Assembly (NCBI GenBank): GCA_031286985.1
Contig: JAITTL010000015.1
Coordinates: 1-59,579, forward strand
DNA length: 59,579 nucleotides
Reading direction: 5' to 3'
Origin: Endomicrobium sp.
GTDB taxonomy: Bacteria; Elusimicrobiota; Endomicrobiia; Endomicrobiales; Endomicrobiaceae
The notes under the pieces are model-generated. The model saw only the letters and a list, made by a program, of their open reading frames with translations. It was not told where the DNA came from and ran no database searches. A program made the translations under genes and the position numbers. Positions within the stretch are counted from its first letter, which is position 1; every line of letters begins with the position of its first letter. Positions 1-11,055 of this stretch are shown here, piece by piece.

Positions 1-719
1 CAGCTAACAAAAATTTGTCCAAACTTTACCCGTTCATCAAATTTTTGCTTAAATAAATCAACAATGATATCCACTGCTTCAGCGTCATCAGAGGAAAGAT
101 CTACTTTTCCACCGTTTAATTTTATAATTACCCTATCATAAAAACTTCTTGTATCACTTTCTGTGACCTTTTTCATCCTACTATCCACCAGCCGATCTAT
201 AAGCTTTTTCCTCACAATTGAATTGCCCAACTCTTCTTTAAATCTTACAACAGTCATGCCTGTCCTCTTTTCAAGCATAGACTCAGTTCCAAATTGCTTC
301 AAAATTTCGACAAATTTGACCTGTATCTCCTTTGGTTTAGCCGTATAGCCTTGCCGTTTCGCCTCGCACACCAACGTACACTCAATGATTTTATGACGGA
401 GATATTGTAAAAATATTTCTCGCCTACCCTGTTCATCCGAGGTAGGACCCCTGCTTATCATGGCATTAACGAATGGGAGCAACTCTTGCGCGAAAATCGG
501 AACATTATCTACCTTAGCAACAACCACAGCTCCTGCATCGTGGCCAGCTTTTAGTAATTCTAAAATAGACTTTTTCTCTGAATCTGCAACCGCTTCTTCT
601 TTAACATCTAGCAAGGCTTTTGGCTCTTTGAAAACTCCTGCACACGGTACCGTAGCAAGCAACGGAACCATTACAAATCCGACTAAAAAACTTCCAACTT
701 GGATAAACTTTTTTTTCAT
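1..719 (-). CDS. SurA-like peptidyl-prolyl isomerase/chaperone, 3' end off the window
   Basis: This gene is not in the ORF track because its C-terminus lies beyond position 1. I read it from an ATG at 717-719 on the minus strand. The N-terminus (MKKKFIQVGSFLVGF...) is a secretory signal. It is followed by a helical SurA_N-like region that starts near VVAKVDNVPIFAQELLPFV, with the pattern 'own DNV/GVPI, helix, residues spaced as in SurA'. The visible part ends at VKFGQIFVS, which resembles the first strand of a parvulin domain. SurA-type proteins are periplasmic chaperones for outer-membrane proteins. It lies 44 bp downstream of a second PpiC-type gene in the same direction, so the two probably form a foldase pair at the end of the glmU operon. 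Catalytic parvulin residues are not visible, so isomerase activity is inferred. Confidence 0.75.
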   Translation of the reverse strand, partial: MKKKFIQVGSFLVGFVMVPLLATVPCAGVFKEPKALLDVKEEAVADSEKKSILELLKAGHDAGAVVVAKVDNVPIFAQELLPFVNAMISRGPTSDEQGRREIFLQYLRHKIIECTLVCEAKRQGYTAKPKEIQVKFVEILKQFGTESMLEKRTGMTVVRFKEELGNSIVRKKLIDRLVDSRMKKVTESDTRSFYDRVIIKLNGGKVDLSSDDAEAVDIIVDLFKQKFDERVKFGQIFVS

Positions 720-763
720 CATAATAAAACTACCTCTTTTTTTTTTGAACTCAGGTGTGATAA

Positions 764-1597
764 TTATTTTTCTAAAATCTCAGTTTTAATGCTGTCGACA
801 TCTTTTTCCACGATAGAAACAGCAAGTTCCCGCTGTAAAATCCGCTTTATTTCGTTTTTCGATGTTTCAGTAATGACGTTTTTGGGAAGCGTCTCCTTCG
901 ATACAAGACGCGCTATGGAATAGAGTACGGTTCCATTTTCATCTAAAGTCTCGAAAATCTTTGATATTTGTCCAGGACTAAGATTTGCAATTTCTTTTTC
1001 AATTACAGGATAAGTTCCACTTTCAAACTGCTTACTTCCTCCTTTGACGGCGGACTCCTTATCTAAAGAAACTGCTTTTGCAACTTCTGCAAAATTTTCA
1101 TTTTTTTGCAATCTTGCAAGAACGTTCTGAGCAGCTTGCAAATTAGAAACAATAATGAGCTGTATATTGTATGCCATGCGTTTTTCAAATTTTGCTTTGT
1201 TTGCATCATAATATTTTTGAATATCAGCATCAGTTGGTTCTATACTCTCCCGGATTTTGCTAACATACAGGTTCACAAGTAGAGCACTTTCCCAAATATT
1301 GAACTGTTTTTGCATATCTTTATATCTTTGATCTTTATCGGTACCTGCCTTTTTTGCAGCCTCTATGTATCTAACCTCTTTAACAATTTTATCTATGAAT
1401 ATCTTTCTCCCAGAAGGGGTTCTCGCACGTTTCTGATCTTCGATAGGCAGATCCAACAATTTTTCATTTAAAGTGCTTTCCGTAATTTTCACAGAGCCAA
1501 CCCTGGCAATAACTTTTTCACCTTTTTTACAAGAACCAAACAACACGCACATCGCCAATACCGTGCCAACAAACAGCACAGACATCCTTTTCACCAT
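764..1597 (-). CDS. PrsA/SurA-like PpiC peptidyl-prolyl isomerase lipoprotein
   Basis: An extracytoplasmic foldase of 277 aa. The chosen ATG (1595-1597) is preceded by a good ribosome site (GGGGAG) and opens directly into a signal sequence, MVKRMSVLFVGTVLAMCVLF, followed by GSC. This looks like a lipobox, so the protein is probably an outer- or inner-membrane lipoprotein. The ORF-track start 14 codons upstream would put charged residues in front of the signal and is rejected. After ARVGSVKITESTLNEKL (SurA_N-like) comes a PpiC/parvulin domain at about residues 130-240. It includes AYNIQLIIVS, FAEVAKAVSLD and the GGSKQFESGTY/ISKIFET blocks typical of PpiC. It follows the MTHFR_C orphan gene after a 244-bp gap and precedes the SurA-like gene. 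Confidence 0.85.
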   Translation of the reverse strand: MVKRMSVLFVGTVLAMCVLFGSCKKGEKVIARVGSVKITESTLNEKLLDLPIEDQKRARTPSGRKIFIDKIVKEVRYIEAAKKAGTDKDQRYKDMQKQFNIWESALLVNLYVSKIRESIEPTDADIQKYYDANKAKFEKRMAYNIQLIIVSNLQAAQNVLARLQKNENFAEVAKAVSLDKESAVKGGSKQFESGTYPVIEKEIANLSPGQISKIFETLDENGTVLYSIARLVSKETLPKNVITETSKNEIKRILQRELAVSIVEKDVDSIKTEILEK

Positions 1598-1841
1598 GAC
1601 ATCTCCCCTTTTGTATATTCGTAATGACACACTGCACACATCCCGCAGACCCGCTGCTGTGAATTCTACAAATTTAAATCATATTAGTCAAACTGGAGGT
1701 TCCATATGGCGTTTTATGCCCCTTCCAGATGATAATACACGTTTGCGCTTTTACAACAAAACGCTTATTCTTTCAACCAAATGTCGAAGTTTCGTTCGAA
1801 TACTTCCGGAAACATTATCATCTTTAAAAATATCCTATCTC

Positions 1842-2066
1842 CTATCTTTTTGGCTCCACATACTGATCAACGAATTTTTCACAATCATCGCTGTCTCTTA
1901 ATTTCCTAAAAACCAAAACCCATGCGCAATCTTTTGTATGATCCACTTCGCATTTTCCATCAACAAAACTACCGCAGGGCCCGTTAACAAAACCTTTTGC
2001 ACATCCCAGTTCTGGAAGAATCTTTTTTAGAACTTTTTTTTGGTGTTTTGTTTCCATCATTATCAC
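1842..2066 (-). CDS. Stand-alone MTHFR C-terminal (MTHFR_C) domain protein
   Basis: A 74-aa cytosolic protein that matches the Cys-rich domain found at the C-terminus of some methylenetetrahydrofolate reductases and in MetV-type partner proteins. The diagnostic stretches are GCAKGFVNGPCGSF, DGKCEVD and DCAWVLVFRKL. Conserved Cys residues are at about positions 22, 31, 39 and 47. In acetogens and related anaerobes the domain accompanies MetF and the methyl branch. Here no metF is adjacent; its neighbours are rplY (upstream) and the PpiC lipoprotein. ATG at 2064-2066 and 2055-2057 are both possible, and the Shine-Dalgarno is weak for either. The family assignment is firm. The role without MetF nearby is unknown. 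Confidence 0.75.
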   Translation of the reverse strand: MIMMETKHQKKVLKKILPELGCAKGFVNGPCGSFVDGKCEVDHTKDCAWVLVFRKLRDSDDCEKFVDQYVEPKR

Positions 2067-2140
2067 TTTTTATTTAAGATTTTCGAGACCACTTCATCAA
2101 ATATCTCGTATCTCGGCGTTTTTATTTTATCAAAATCGAT

Positions 2141-2827
2141 TTACTTCTTTGCTGTAGATGTTGCTGGCGCAGAAGCTACAACATCTTCACCCTCTTTATC
2201 CTTTTTCCCTTTGCTGATTACTTCTGGTTGCGCTGCTTCACTTCCACCTACCTCTGAAGGTTTTTCTTCTTCAACAACAACAGCTATAACATTAACTATC
2301 AGTGTTGATGGATCCTGAACGTACTCCACTCCTTCCATTTTTGGCAAATCAGCAATGGTCATTCCTTGCCCTATGCCCAGTGCGCTGACATCAACGCTAA
2401 TTTTTTGAGGAATATTCTTAGGCAACGATTTTACCCTAACTTCTCTAAGTATAAACTCCATAACTCCACCGAAATTCTTAACTCCATCAGCAATACCATC
2501 AATGTGTATAGGAACTAAAACCTCTACAACATCCTTAAGCGAAATTGCCTGAAAGTCTATATGTATAGGATTTTGCGTCAAAACATTTCTTTGCAACGAT
2601 TTTACTATTGCTGATTTTTTTCCATCTTTAAAATTTAAATCTATGATTACATTTGCTCCGTTTTCTCCTATTATTGAAATAAAAGATTTTGAATTAACAG
2701 ATATATATTCAGGCTTAATATCTTTCCCATAAAATACTGCCGGGATCTTTCCACTGTTTCTCAAAGCGGCGAGCCCACCTTTTGAGCTCAATACTCTTGC
2801 TTCAACATCTAAAATTACCTCTTTCAT
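2141..2827 (-). CDS. rplY: 50S ribosomal protein L25 (Ctc/TL5 type)
   Basis: A 5S rRNA-binding ribosomal protein, 228 aa. It has the N-terminal L25 domain (VLSSKGGLAALRNSGKIPAVFYG, residues about 10-32) and the C-terminal beta domain seen in the long Ctc/TL5 form (VLVPIHIDGIADGVKNFGGVME through DLPKMEGVEYVQDPSTLIVNV). A low-complexity acidic/Ala-rich tail follows. The length fits the long form rather than the 95-aa E. coli form. It starts 34 bp after prs stops and continues the glmU-prs operon; prs-rplY adjacency is common in bacteria. Confidence 0.93.
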   Translation of the reverse strand: MKEVILDVEARVLSSKGGLAALRNSGKIPAVFYGKDIKPEYISVNSKSFISIIGENGANVIIDLNFKDGKKSAIVKSLQRNVLTQNPIHIDFQAISLKDVVEVLVPIHIDGIADGVKNFGGVMEFILREVRVKSLPKNIPQKISVDVSALGIGQGMTIADLPKMEGVEYVQDPSTLIVNVIAVVVEEEKPSEVGGSEAAQPEVISKGKKDKEGEDVVASAPATSTAKK

Positions 2828-2861
2828 TTAGGTCCTCCATCGTTGATCTAGTTTTTTATCT

Positions 2862-3794
2862 CTATAAAAAAAGGGCACTGATCGATTCGTCATTTGAAAT
2901 TCTCATAATTGCTTCAGATAATATCGGAGCAATACTTAAAACAACTATTTTTTCCATCGGTCCATCATTTGAGGAAGGAATAGAATCTGTTATTACAAGT
3001 TCCTCTATAGATGAATCTTTAATTTTCTGTTTTGCGTTCCCAGAAAGAACCCCATGTGTTGCAGCTGCAAAAACTTTCACAGCTCCTTTCGCTTTTATGG
3101 CATCTGCAACTTTTGTTAAAGTCCCAGCTGTATCAACTAAATCATCTAAAATTATACAGATTTTATTTTTTACCTCACCAATAATATTCATAACAGAAGC
3201 TTCATTAGGACTAGATCTTCTTTTGTCAACAATTGCTAAATCAGCATTAAAATGTTTTGCAAAAGCTCTTGCTCTTTCAACACCGCCCGCATCTGGAGAG
3301 ACTATTACGACATTGCTTAAATCTTTCTCATTAAAGTAGCTTAGAAGTACAGGCGTACTATAGAGATGGTCAACAGGAATGTCAAAAAAACCCTGAATTT
3401 GTCCAGCATGCAAATCCATTGTTAAGACTCTTGTAATCCCAGCGCTGGCAAAAAGGTTTGCAACAAGTCTTGCTGTTATTGGAACTCTAGGCTCAGCTTT
3501 CCTATCTTGCCTAGCGTATCCGTAATATGGGACAACTGCTGTTATTTTCCTTGCAGAAGCTCTCTTTAGTGCATCTGCAATGATTAATAGTTCCATTAAA
3601 CTTTCATTTACTGGTGAGCTCATAGGCTGGATCACATAACAATCCGAACCCCTTACATTGTCAACAATCTTAACCTGTATTTCACCATCACTAAAGCGTC
3701 CAACTTTCGTTTCACTTAACTCAACTCCGAGTTTTTTTGCAATTTGTTTCGCAAGCGTAATGTTAGCATTGCCAGAAATAATCTTAAGTTTCAT
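2862..3794 (-). CDS. prs: Ribose-phosphate pyrophosphokinase (PRPP synthetase)
   Basis: Converts ribose-5-phosphate and ATP to PRPP for nucleotide, His and Trp synthesis. It is 310 aa, the usual class I length. Visible signatures are KVGRFSDGEIQVKI, QPMSSPVNESLMELL, PYYGYARQDRK, the metal-binding TMDLHAGQIQGFFDIPVDHL and the PRPP loop LDDLVDTAGTLT at about residue 222. It lies between glmU and rplY, all leftward with gaps of 34-35 bp, so the three are probably co-transcribed. The pair glmU-prs links UDP-GlcNAc and PRPP supply and is a widespread gene order. Confidence 0.97.
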   Translation of the reverse strand: MKLKIISGNANITLAKQIAKKLGVELSETKVGRFSDGEIQVKIVDNVRGSDCYVIQPMSSPVNESLMELLIIADALKRASARKITAVVPYYGYARQDRKAEPRVPITARLVANLFASAGITRVLTMDLHAGQIQGFFDIPVDHLYSTPVLLSYFNEKDLSNVVIVSPDAGGVERARAFAKHFNADLAIVDKRRSSPNEASVMNIIGEVKNKICIILDDLVDTAGTLTKVADAIKAKGAVKVFAAATHGVLSGNAKQKIKDSSIEELVITDSIPSSNDGPMEKIVVLSIAPILSEAIMRISNDESISALFL

Positions 3795-3829
3795 GACACC
3801 TCTTCAATATCGGTTGAAAAATTCATTCA

Positions 3830-5179
3830 TTATTTTTTTATGCGTTTCAATTCTTGCCTTGCCCTAGCTATCACAAGGTTCCCTGACGGAACATCACGTG
3901 TCACAGTCGAACCTGCAGCAACCAAAACACCACAGCCTATTTTAACAGGAGCTACAAAATTAACATTGGAACCAATAAATGATTTTGAACCTATAAATGT
4001 CTGGTGTTTTTTTACCCCATCGTAATTGCAAGTTATTGTTCCGGCTCCAACATTCACGCTTTCTCCAACACGCGCATCGCCTATGTAAGAAAGGTGATTA
4101 ATTTTTGAATTTTTCGCTATCACAGCTTTTTTCGTTTCTGAAAAATTACCTATTTTAACACCATCTTTCAAAACAGATCCATGCCTTATATGAGAAAATG
4201 GACCAATCCTAACTTTCTTGTTTACAACAGCCCCATCTATGTATGAGTACGATACTACACTCCCCTCACCAATTTTAGAATTTGCTATATAACTTGTTCC
4301 CTTTATTATGCAATTTTTGCCTATAGAAACACCCGCATCTATAAAAACACCCGGATAAACGATAGTGTCTCTTCCAATTTTTGCATCATAAGATATGTAT
4401 ACATTCCCTATATCCAAGATACTGACACCATTACACAAAAGTCCTTCTATTTTCTTGTTTTTTAACATAACTTCTGCTTCAGCAAGTTCCGATCTGTCGT
4501 TTATTCCCCTAATTTCATATCCATCTTTTACCGTATGCAGAGAAATTTTTTTACCAAACTTCCTAAGTGTACCGACAGCATCAGTTATATAATACTCTTT
4601 TTTTGCATTATTTGATTTGATTTTTGGAAGAATTCTCCACAAATTTCTATCAAAACAATATACACCAGAATTCACTTCCTTTATACTTCTTTCAGTTGAA
4701 CTTGCATCCCTTTCTTCAACTATCTTTTCCAAAAAACCATTTTTTCTTATAATTCTTCCATAGCCGAAAGAATTTTCAAATTCAGCTGATAAAACCGTAA
4801 CAGAAGAATTGGTCTGACTATTTTTCTTAACTAAGGCTGATAATGTAGAAGGTTTTACAAAAGGAGCATCTCCATTTAAAACTAAAATATCGCCACCGTA
4901 GTTCTCTAATTTTTTTCCAGCCTCCATCACTGCATGCGCTGTGCCCAGCTGCTCTCTTTGGTAAACAAACTTCACGCCACTATCATACAAATATTTTTCA
5001 ACTACTTCAGACCCGTGTCCAAGAACAACAATTATATCATCGGGCTTTACAGCAGAAACAGCCTCAATCACCCATTTTATCAACGGCTTTCCTGCCAGCC
5101 TATGCATAACTTTTGGTAAAGAGGACCTCATTCTCGTCCCTGAACCAGCCGCAAGTATTACAGCTGAAAAATTCTTCAT
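3830..5179 (-). CDS. glmU: Bifunctional UDP-GlcNAc pyrophosphorylase / GlcN-1-P acetyltransferase
   Basis: Makes UDP-GlcNAc for peptidoglycan and LPS. The N-terminal uridyltransferase carries LAAGSGTRMRSSLPKVMH. The C-terminal left-handed beta-helix carries PFSHIRHGSVL, KIGNFSETKKA and the catalytic-His region NHLSYIGDA. The track ORF begins at a TTG (5201-5203). I prefer the ATG at 5177-5179, which starts MKNFSAVILAAGSGTR, the normal GlmU N-terminus, giving 449 aa. It is the first gene of the leftward operon and has a good promoter about 70 bp upstream. Confidence 0.96.
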   Translation of the reverse strand: MKNFSAVILAAGSGTRMRSSLPKVMHRLAGKPLIKWVIEAVSAVKPDDIIVVLGHGSEVVEKYLYDSGVKFVYQREQLGTAHAVMEAGKKLENYGGDILVLNGDAPFVKPSTLSALVKKNSQTNSSVTVLSAEFENSFGYGRIIRKNGFLEKIVEERDASSTERSIKEVNSGVYCFDRNLWRILPKIKSNNAKKEYYITDAVGTLRKFGKKISLHTVKDGYEIRGINDRSELAEAEVMLKNKKIEGLLCNGVSILDIGNVYISYDAKIGRDTIVYPGVFIDAGVSIGKNCIIKGTSYIANSKIGEGSVVSYSYIDGAVVNKKVRIGPFSHIRHGSVLKDGVKIGNFSETKKAVIAKNSKINHLSYIGDARVGESVNVGAGTITCNYDGVKKHQTFIGSKSFIGSNVNFVAPVKIGCGVLVAAGSTVTRDVPSGNLVIARARQELKRIKK

Positions 5180-5243
5180 CAATATACCCAAAATCCCTAA
5201 CAAGCGTATGTATTAATCTAAAACCATAAGCTAGACGGACGGT

Positions 5244-5272
5244 ATTGTAACAAAAATGTTATGAAATAACAA
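5244..5272 (-). promoter_or_regulatory. Sigma-70-type promoter for the glmU operon
   Basis: On the minus strand TTGTTA (5267-5272) and TACAAT (5244-5249) are separated by 17 bp. The predicted start is about 60 bp before the glmU ATG. The rest of the 5180-5483 gap is AT-rich, and I see no gene in it. Confidence 0.55.
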
Positions 5273-5483
5273 AAGCAATCATTAAGATCAAAATAAATAT
5301 AACCTTTTTTGGTACAATAGAAAGTGATTTAAAATGATAGCGTACAAATAGTACAGACTAGAATCAAAAAATTTTAGAACAAGCTAAAAAAATGACAAAT
5401 TTCGGCTCTTTCAAAACCCTCAACTTCTTGACTTGCCGTGTATGATATATGCTTTCAACATGATAATTAATTATAATCTTGTA

Positions 5484-5951
5484 ATGAAAAAACAATTTGT
5501 CGTGATATTTGCTCTAACATTTTTTTTGTGTGGTACTTTTTGTTTTGGAGATTTTATCGAACAAAAAGACTACCGCATAGTGTACCAAGGGAAACCTCAA
5601 GGAATGCTTGACGTTTTACATATAATTATGAACACTATTCCAAAACCCCGTGAAGCTGAAGAAATATTAATACGACAATTGATAAAATATGGAACCATGT
5701 TGACAATAAATAGTGGTGATGAGGCAAGATATAAAAATATTATCGGTTCGGTGTGGTTTTATAATGAAAACCTATCAAAATTTGAAAAAATAAAATTCCA
5801 CAAATATTTAGCAGCCTATGTGTGGATTGGAAAGATAAGGAATGTTGTGCCGTTTCCAAAATATATACTTTTTCTGAAAAAGAGTGGGAACACGAACGCA
5901 AAAAAACAACAAACACACAACGAAACAACAATCAATAATAGCATGATTTAA
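5484..5951 (+). CDS. Hypothetical exported protein
   Basis: A 155-aa ORF starting at ATG 5484, where MKKQFVVIFALTFFLCGTFCFGDF reads as a signal peptide with likely cleavage after CFG. The track start 17 codons upstream adds no recognisable sequence. The mature part is mixed, with a conserved-looking core (IIGSVWFYNENLSKFEKIKFHKYLAA is one part, split across strands) and a polar Asn/Thr/Gln-rich tail. I do not recognise a family. No convincing Shine-Dalgarno precedes the ATG. It stands alone between the leftward glmU operon and rightward dnaN, so it is either a lineage-specific secreted protein or a decaying gene. Confidence 0.5.
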   Translation: MKKQFVVIFALTFFLCGTFCFGDFIEQKDYRIVYQGKPQGMLDVLHIIMNTIPKPREAEEILIRQLIKYGTMLTINSGDEARYKNIIGSVWFYNENLSKFEKIKFHKYLAAYVWIGKIRNVVPFPKYILFLKKSGNTNAKKQQTHNETTINNSMI

Positions 5952-6321
5952 AAGAACTAAAACCAACTAAAGTCTTTGGAGGGATTTGTTTCATGTAAAA
6001 GTTGAAAAAACCCTACCATAATTGTTTTCTTGTTAACTAAAAACCTATAATCTAGAACCGCATAAACGGGCATCATATTAACAAAAATCCAGCATGTTAC
6101 GGGGCTTGTGCGCATGTGTATAATATCTGAAAAAATTGTATAATGCACCGGTTTGAAGATATTGTTAATAACCTCATTGTCTTATCAACATATTTATAGT
6201 TGTCACCTTTTTAGAATTTTTGTCTGATAAATATACTGTCTTTTATCAGTTAAGACTTATCAACAATATACAGTGCGTTACAATTATATAGCTTTTTGTT
6301 TAGCGAAACTGGAGGAACTAA
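5952..6321. other. AT-rich intergenic gap upstream of dnaN; possible replication origin
   Basis: This 370-bp gap separates leftward genes from rightward dnaN. It contains two copies of the DnaA-box-like nonamer TTATCAACA (6182-6190 and 6257-6265), one mismatch from the TTATCCACA consensus. It also holds TATAAT hexamers at 6119 and 6139 and long A/T runs. dnaN transcription must start here, and TACAAT at 6279-6284 is one candidate -10. I see no coding sequence. The origin call rests only on the boxes, the divergent layout and dnaN/gyrB proximity; dnaA is not in the window. Confidence 0.4.
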
Positions 6322-7443
6322 ATGAAAGTAATTTGTGGAAAAGAGGAATTACTGAAAGGGTTACAAATCATATGCCCTGTAGTATCATCCAAAAGCACGC
6401 TTCCAGTGCTGTCAAATTTTTTATTTGAAACAAATGAAGGTAAAGTAAAACTTTCTTCTACGGATCTGGAAATAGCAGCACAGTGCCATATAAGGTGTGA
6501 AATCCTAGAAGATGGAAGTATTACGATACCTGCTAAAAGATTTGCAGATATCATCAAGGAATTGTCTGATGAAAGTGAAATAGAGATTAAAGCAGATGAA
6601 ACAAATCAGATAAGCATAAAATCTGGAAAATCGAAATTTAATCTTATGGGAATTTCAAAGATCGAATATCCTGTCGTACCTGAATTTTCAAAAGAGAACA
6701 ATTTTACTGTTGAAAAAGGTCTTTTTACTGCAATGCTTAGGAAGACTATTTTTGCAGCATCTAGAGATTCTCAGAGATATATATTAAATGGTGCATGTTT
6801 TGTTGTGGATAATGGTAAATTTACAGTGGTAGCTACAGATGGGAGAAGGCTCACGTATGTTAGTGTGAATGCAATAAAAATACCAATACAAGGAAAAGCT
6901 ATAGTCCCAACAAAAGCTATACTTGACATATTAAGACTTTTATCTACAGATGTGAAGGATGAAATTGTAAAAATAGGTATTACGGATAATCAAATAGCCG
7001 TACAAATCGACGAAATAACGTTTCTTTCAACGCTTATAGAAGGTAATTTTCCAAATTATGAGCAAGTGATACCAAAAATATCAGAATTTAAAATAAAGTT
7101 AAATGTAAAAGATACGCTTGTGGCAGTAAAGCAAATGTCTCTTTTAACTGGCGACAAGATCTCGTCTGACAGATCGATGTCGGTTAAATTTTGTTTTGAA
7201 AAAGATCTTTTGAAAATTTCAGCTTCAACAGCTGGTCTCGGTTCTGGAGAAGTTGAACTTGATGTAGATTATAAAAATGAATCAGTAGAAATTAACTTTA
7301 ATCCTAGCTTTATAAAAGAGGTTTTGCAGAATATAGATGAACCATTCGCTTTATTTGAGTTCAATAATTCTTTAAATCCCACATTGATAGTTCCTGAGAA
7401 AGATAAGAGTTATCTTTGTGTTGTGATGCCGATGAGAATTTAA
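6322..7443 (+). CDS. dnaN: DNA polymerase III beta subunit (sliding clamp)
   Basis: The ring-shaped processivity clamp of the replicative polymerase, 373 aa, the normal length. Signs are the three-domain clamp pattern, with KSTLPVLSNFLFE near the N-terminus, ATDGRRLTYV at about residue 170 and the C-terminus ending YLCVVMPMRI (family consensus ..YvvMPmrl). The ATG at 6322 has a strong GGAGG seven bases upstream. It is followed 2 bp later by a DciA-like gene and then gyrB, the classic origin-proximal replication cluster minus dnaA and recF. Confidence 0.98.
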   Translation: MKVICGKEELLKGLQIICPVVSSKSTLPVLSNFLFETNEGKVKLSSTDLEIAAQCHIRCEILEDGSITIPAKRFADIIKELSDESEIEIKADETNQISIKSGKSKFNLMGISKIEYPVVPEFSKENNFTVEKGLFTAMLRKTIFAASRDSQRYILNGACFVVDNGKFTVVATDGRRLTYVSVNAIKIPIQGKAIVPTKAILDILRLLSTDVKDEIVKIGITDNQIAVQIDEITFLSTLIEGNFPNYEQVIPKISEFKIKLNVKDTLVAVKQMSLLTGDKISSDRSMSVKFCFEKDLLKISASTAGLGSGEVELDVDYKNESVEINFNPSFIKEVLQNIDEPFALFEFNNSLNPTLIVPEKDKSYLCVVMPMRI

Positions 7444-7445
7444 CC

Positions 7446-7715
7446 ATGGGTTGGACTCAAGCTTGTCAAGTAATAGATTTATTAAGAAAACGATTGGGAT
7501 TAGAAGAGTTTTTTACAATAGAAAAAGTTTTTGAAAGAGAAGTTGGGATAGAAGGCGTTGAGATAATAGGGTATGAAGATGGTACCGTTTTCACAAAAAC
7601 TGTAAGTTCTGTAGTAAAGTGTGAACTTGTGATTCGTAAAAAAGAAATAATAAGAAAATTAAATCAGTACATTGGTGCGTCAAAGATAAAAAATATAAAA
7701 ATAAAAATAGAATGA
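7446..7715 (+). CDS. DUF721 / DciA-like protein
   Basis: An 89-aa protein whose ATG (7446-7448) lies 2 bp after the dnaN stop; the track ORF begins earlier, inside dnaN. The pattern WTQACQVIDLLRKRLGLEEF, then a beta-rich core (GTVFTKTVSSVVKCELVIRK) and a Lys/Ile-rich end with NQYIGASKIKNIKIKI, matches DUF721 (short helical start, then KH-like fold). DciA proteins help load the replicative helicase DnaB. In many genomes a DUF721 gene sits between dnaN/recF and gyrB, as here. The function is inferred from family and position; dnaB itself is at 25-26 kb. Confidence 0.75.
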   Translation: MGWTQACQVIDLLRKRLGLEEFFTIEKVFEREVGIEGVEIIGYEDGTVFTKTVSSVVKCELVIRKKEIIRKLNQYIGASKIKNIKIKIE

Positions 7716-7742
7716 ATTGATATATTTTTTAAGCTATTTTGA

Positions 7743-10244
<2,502 letters not shown>

Positions 10245-10388
10245 TAAAGCTGGAATGAAAATCATATTACGAAAATGCCGTAGCAGGTCTGATTGCGTAA
10301 TATAGATGGGTGAAAATGAAAAAAGATTGCTCTTTTTGCTAGTAAAAAGAAGTTTAAACAGTTGATACAAGGAGTGAAGATTTAAGAA

Positions 10389-10783
10389 ATGAGAAAAAAA
10401 TTTTTGTTATACTCTTGTGCGATACTAGCAGCGTCGTCGTTGGTCGCATATGGAGGTAAGCCAAGGCGTGCATATTGCCCACAAAAGGGATTGTCAAGCG
10501 GGTATTCACATGTATCCCTTATCCTGAGAATGTGTTTCGGGTTATTTTTTCCGGAAAATCTGGAATGTCTAAAGAACAGGTTTACGATTTCTGTCTTTTA
10601 AGATGCTCAGAGCTAGTAAAAGAAAAAGGATATAGTTATTTTATTATGCTTAGTGGTGAAATCAATGCTTCTATTGAAATCAACAGATGCAGTTATCCTG
10701 TTACTATCTGTTGTCTTGCTCAAACTCATGCTTACTCTGCCTCGGTCTATGTGGGTGGCAGACGGCAGCTACGACAACGATAG
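10389..10783 (+). pseudogene. Frameshifted CC0125/CC1285-family lipoprotein
   Basis: Two overlapping track ORFs join into one protein. The first (from 10389) gives a signal peptide, MRKKFLLYSCAILAASSLVAYG. The second, in another frame from about 10475, gives PENVFRVIFSGKSGMSKEQV, then DFCLLRCSELVKEKGYSYF. That order, 'yrV.FsG, helix, .yLl.RaAElt.e.GydyF', is what I know from the CC0125/CC1285 family of small envelope lipoproteins. A frameshift between about 10475 and 10520 separates the parts, and the tail after SIEINRC looks scrambled. It lies between gyrB and the YhcG-type nuclease. Confidence 0.6.
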
Positions 10784-10835
10784 CCAACAGGTACGGAGAT
10801 AACAACAAGGCATGATGGAATGTGTGTTATTATAG

Positions 10836-11036
10836 CTTTTAAAAGTTAAAGATGAAGCTCATGATAAGCTGATAAAATATAAAGCAGATTTCATTATTAA
10901 AAGCGCATGGAGAGGTGACTTCCATAAGAAAATAGCAAAGAAAGTTAAGTATTTTGATGGATTATTGGAGCTTGAAGCGGATTTTATCTCAAAGAATATA
11001 AAAGATAAATATCTTATGGGAAATAGGGATAAATAA
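10836..11036 (+). pseudogene. Gene remnant without a start codon
   Basis: An open stretch of about 66 codons that begins after a TAG at 10833 and has no usable start. It reads KDEAHDKLIKYKADFIIKSA, then DFHKKIAKKVKYFDGLLELE, and ends with LMGNRDK. The composition is protein-like (Lys/Asp/Glu-rich helices). I do not recognise the family. It sits 19 bp before the DUF1016 gene and could be the end of a deleted accessory gene. Confidence 0.3.
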
Positions 11037-11055
11037 AAATAGAGAAAGTTTAATT

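Noticed and set aside
1473-1901. A 142-aa plus ORF at the left end
   Set aside because: It overlaps two minus-strand genes with clear families and runs through their ribosome sites.
5311-5318. TACAAT upstream of the exported hypothetical gene as a rightward promoter
   Set aside because: No -35 element at a suitable distance, and the gene is about 165 bp away.
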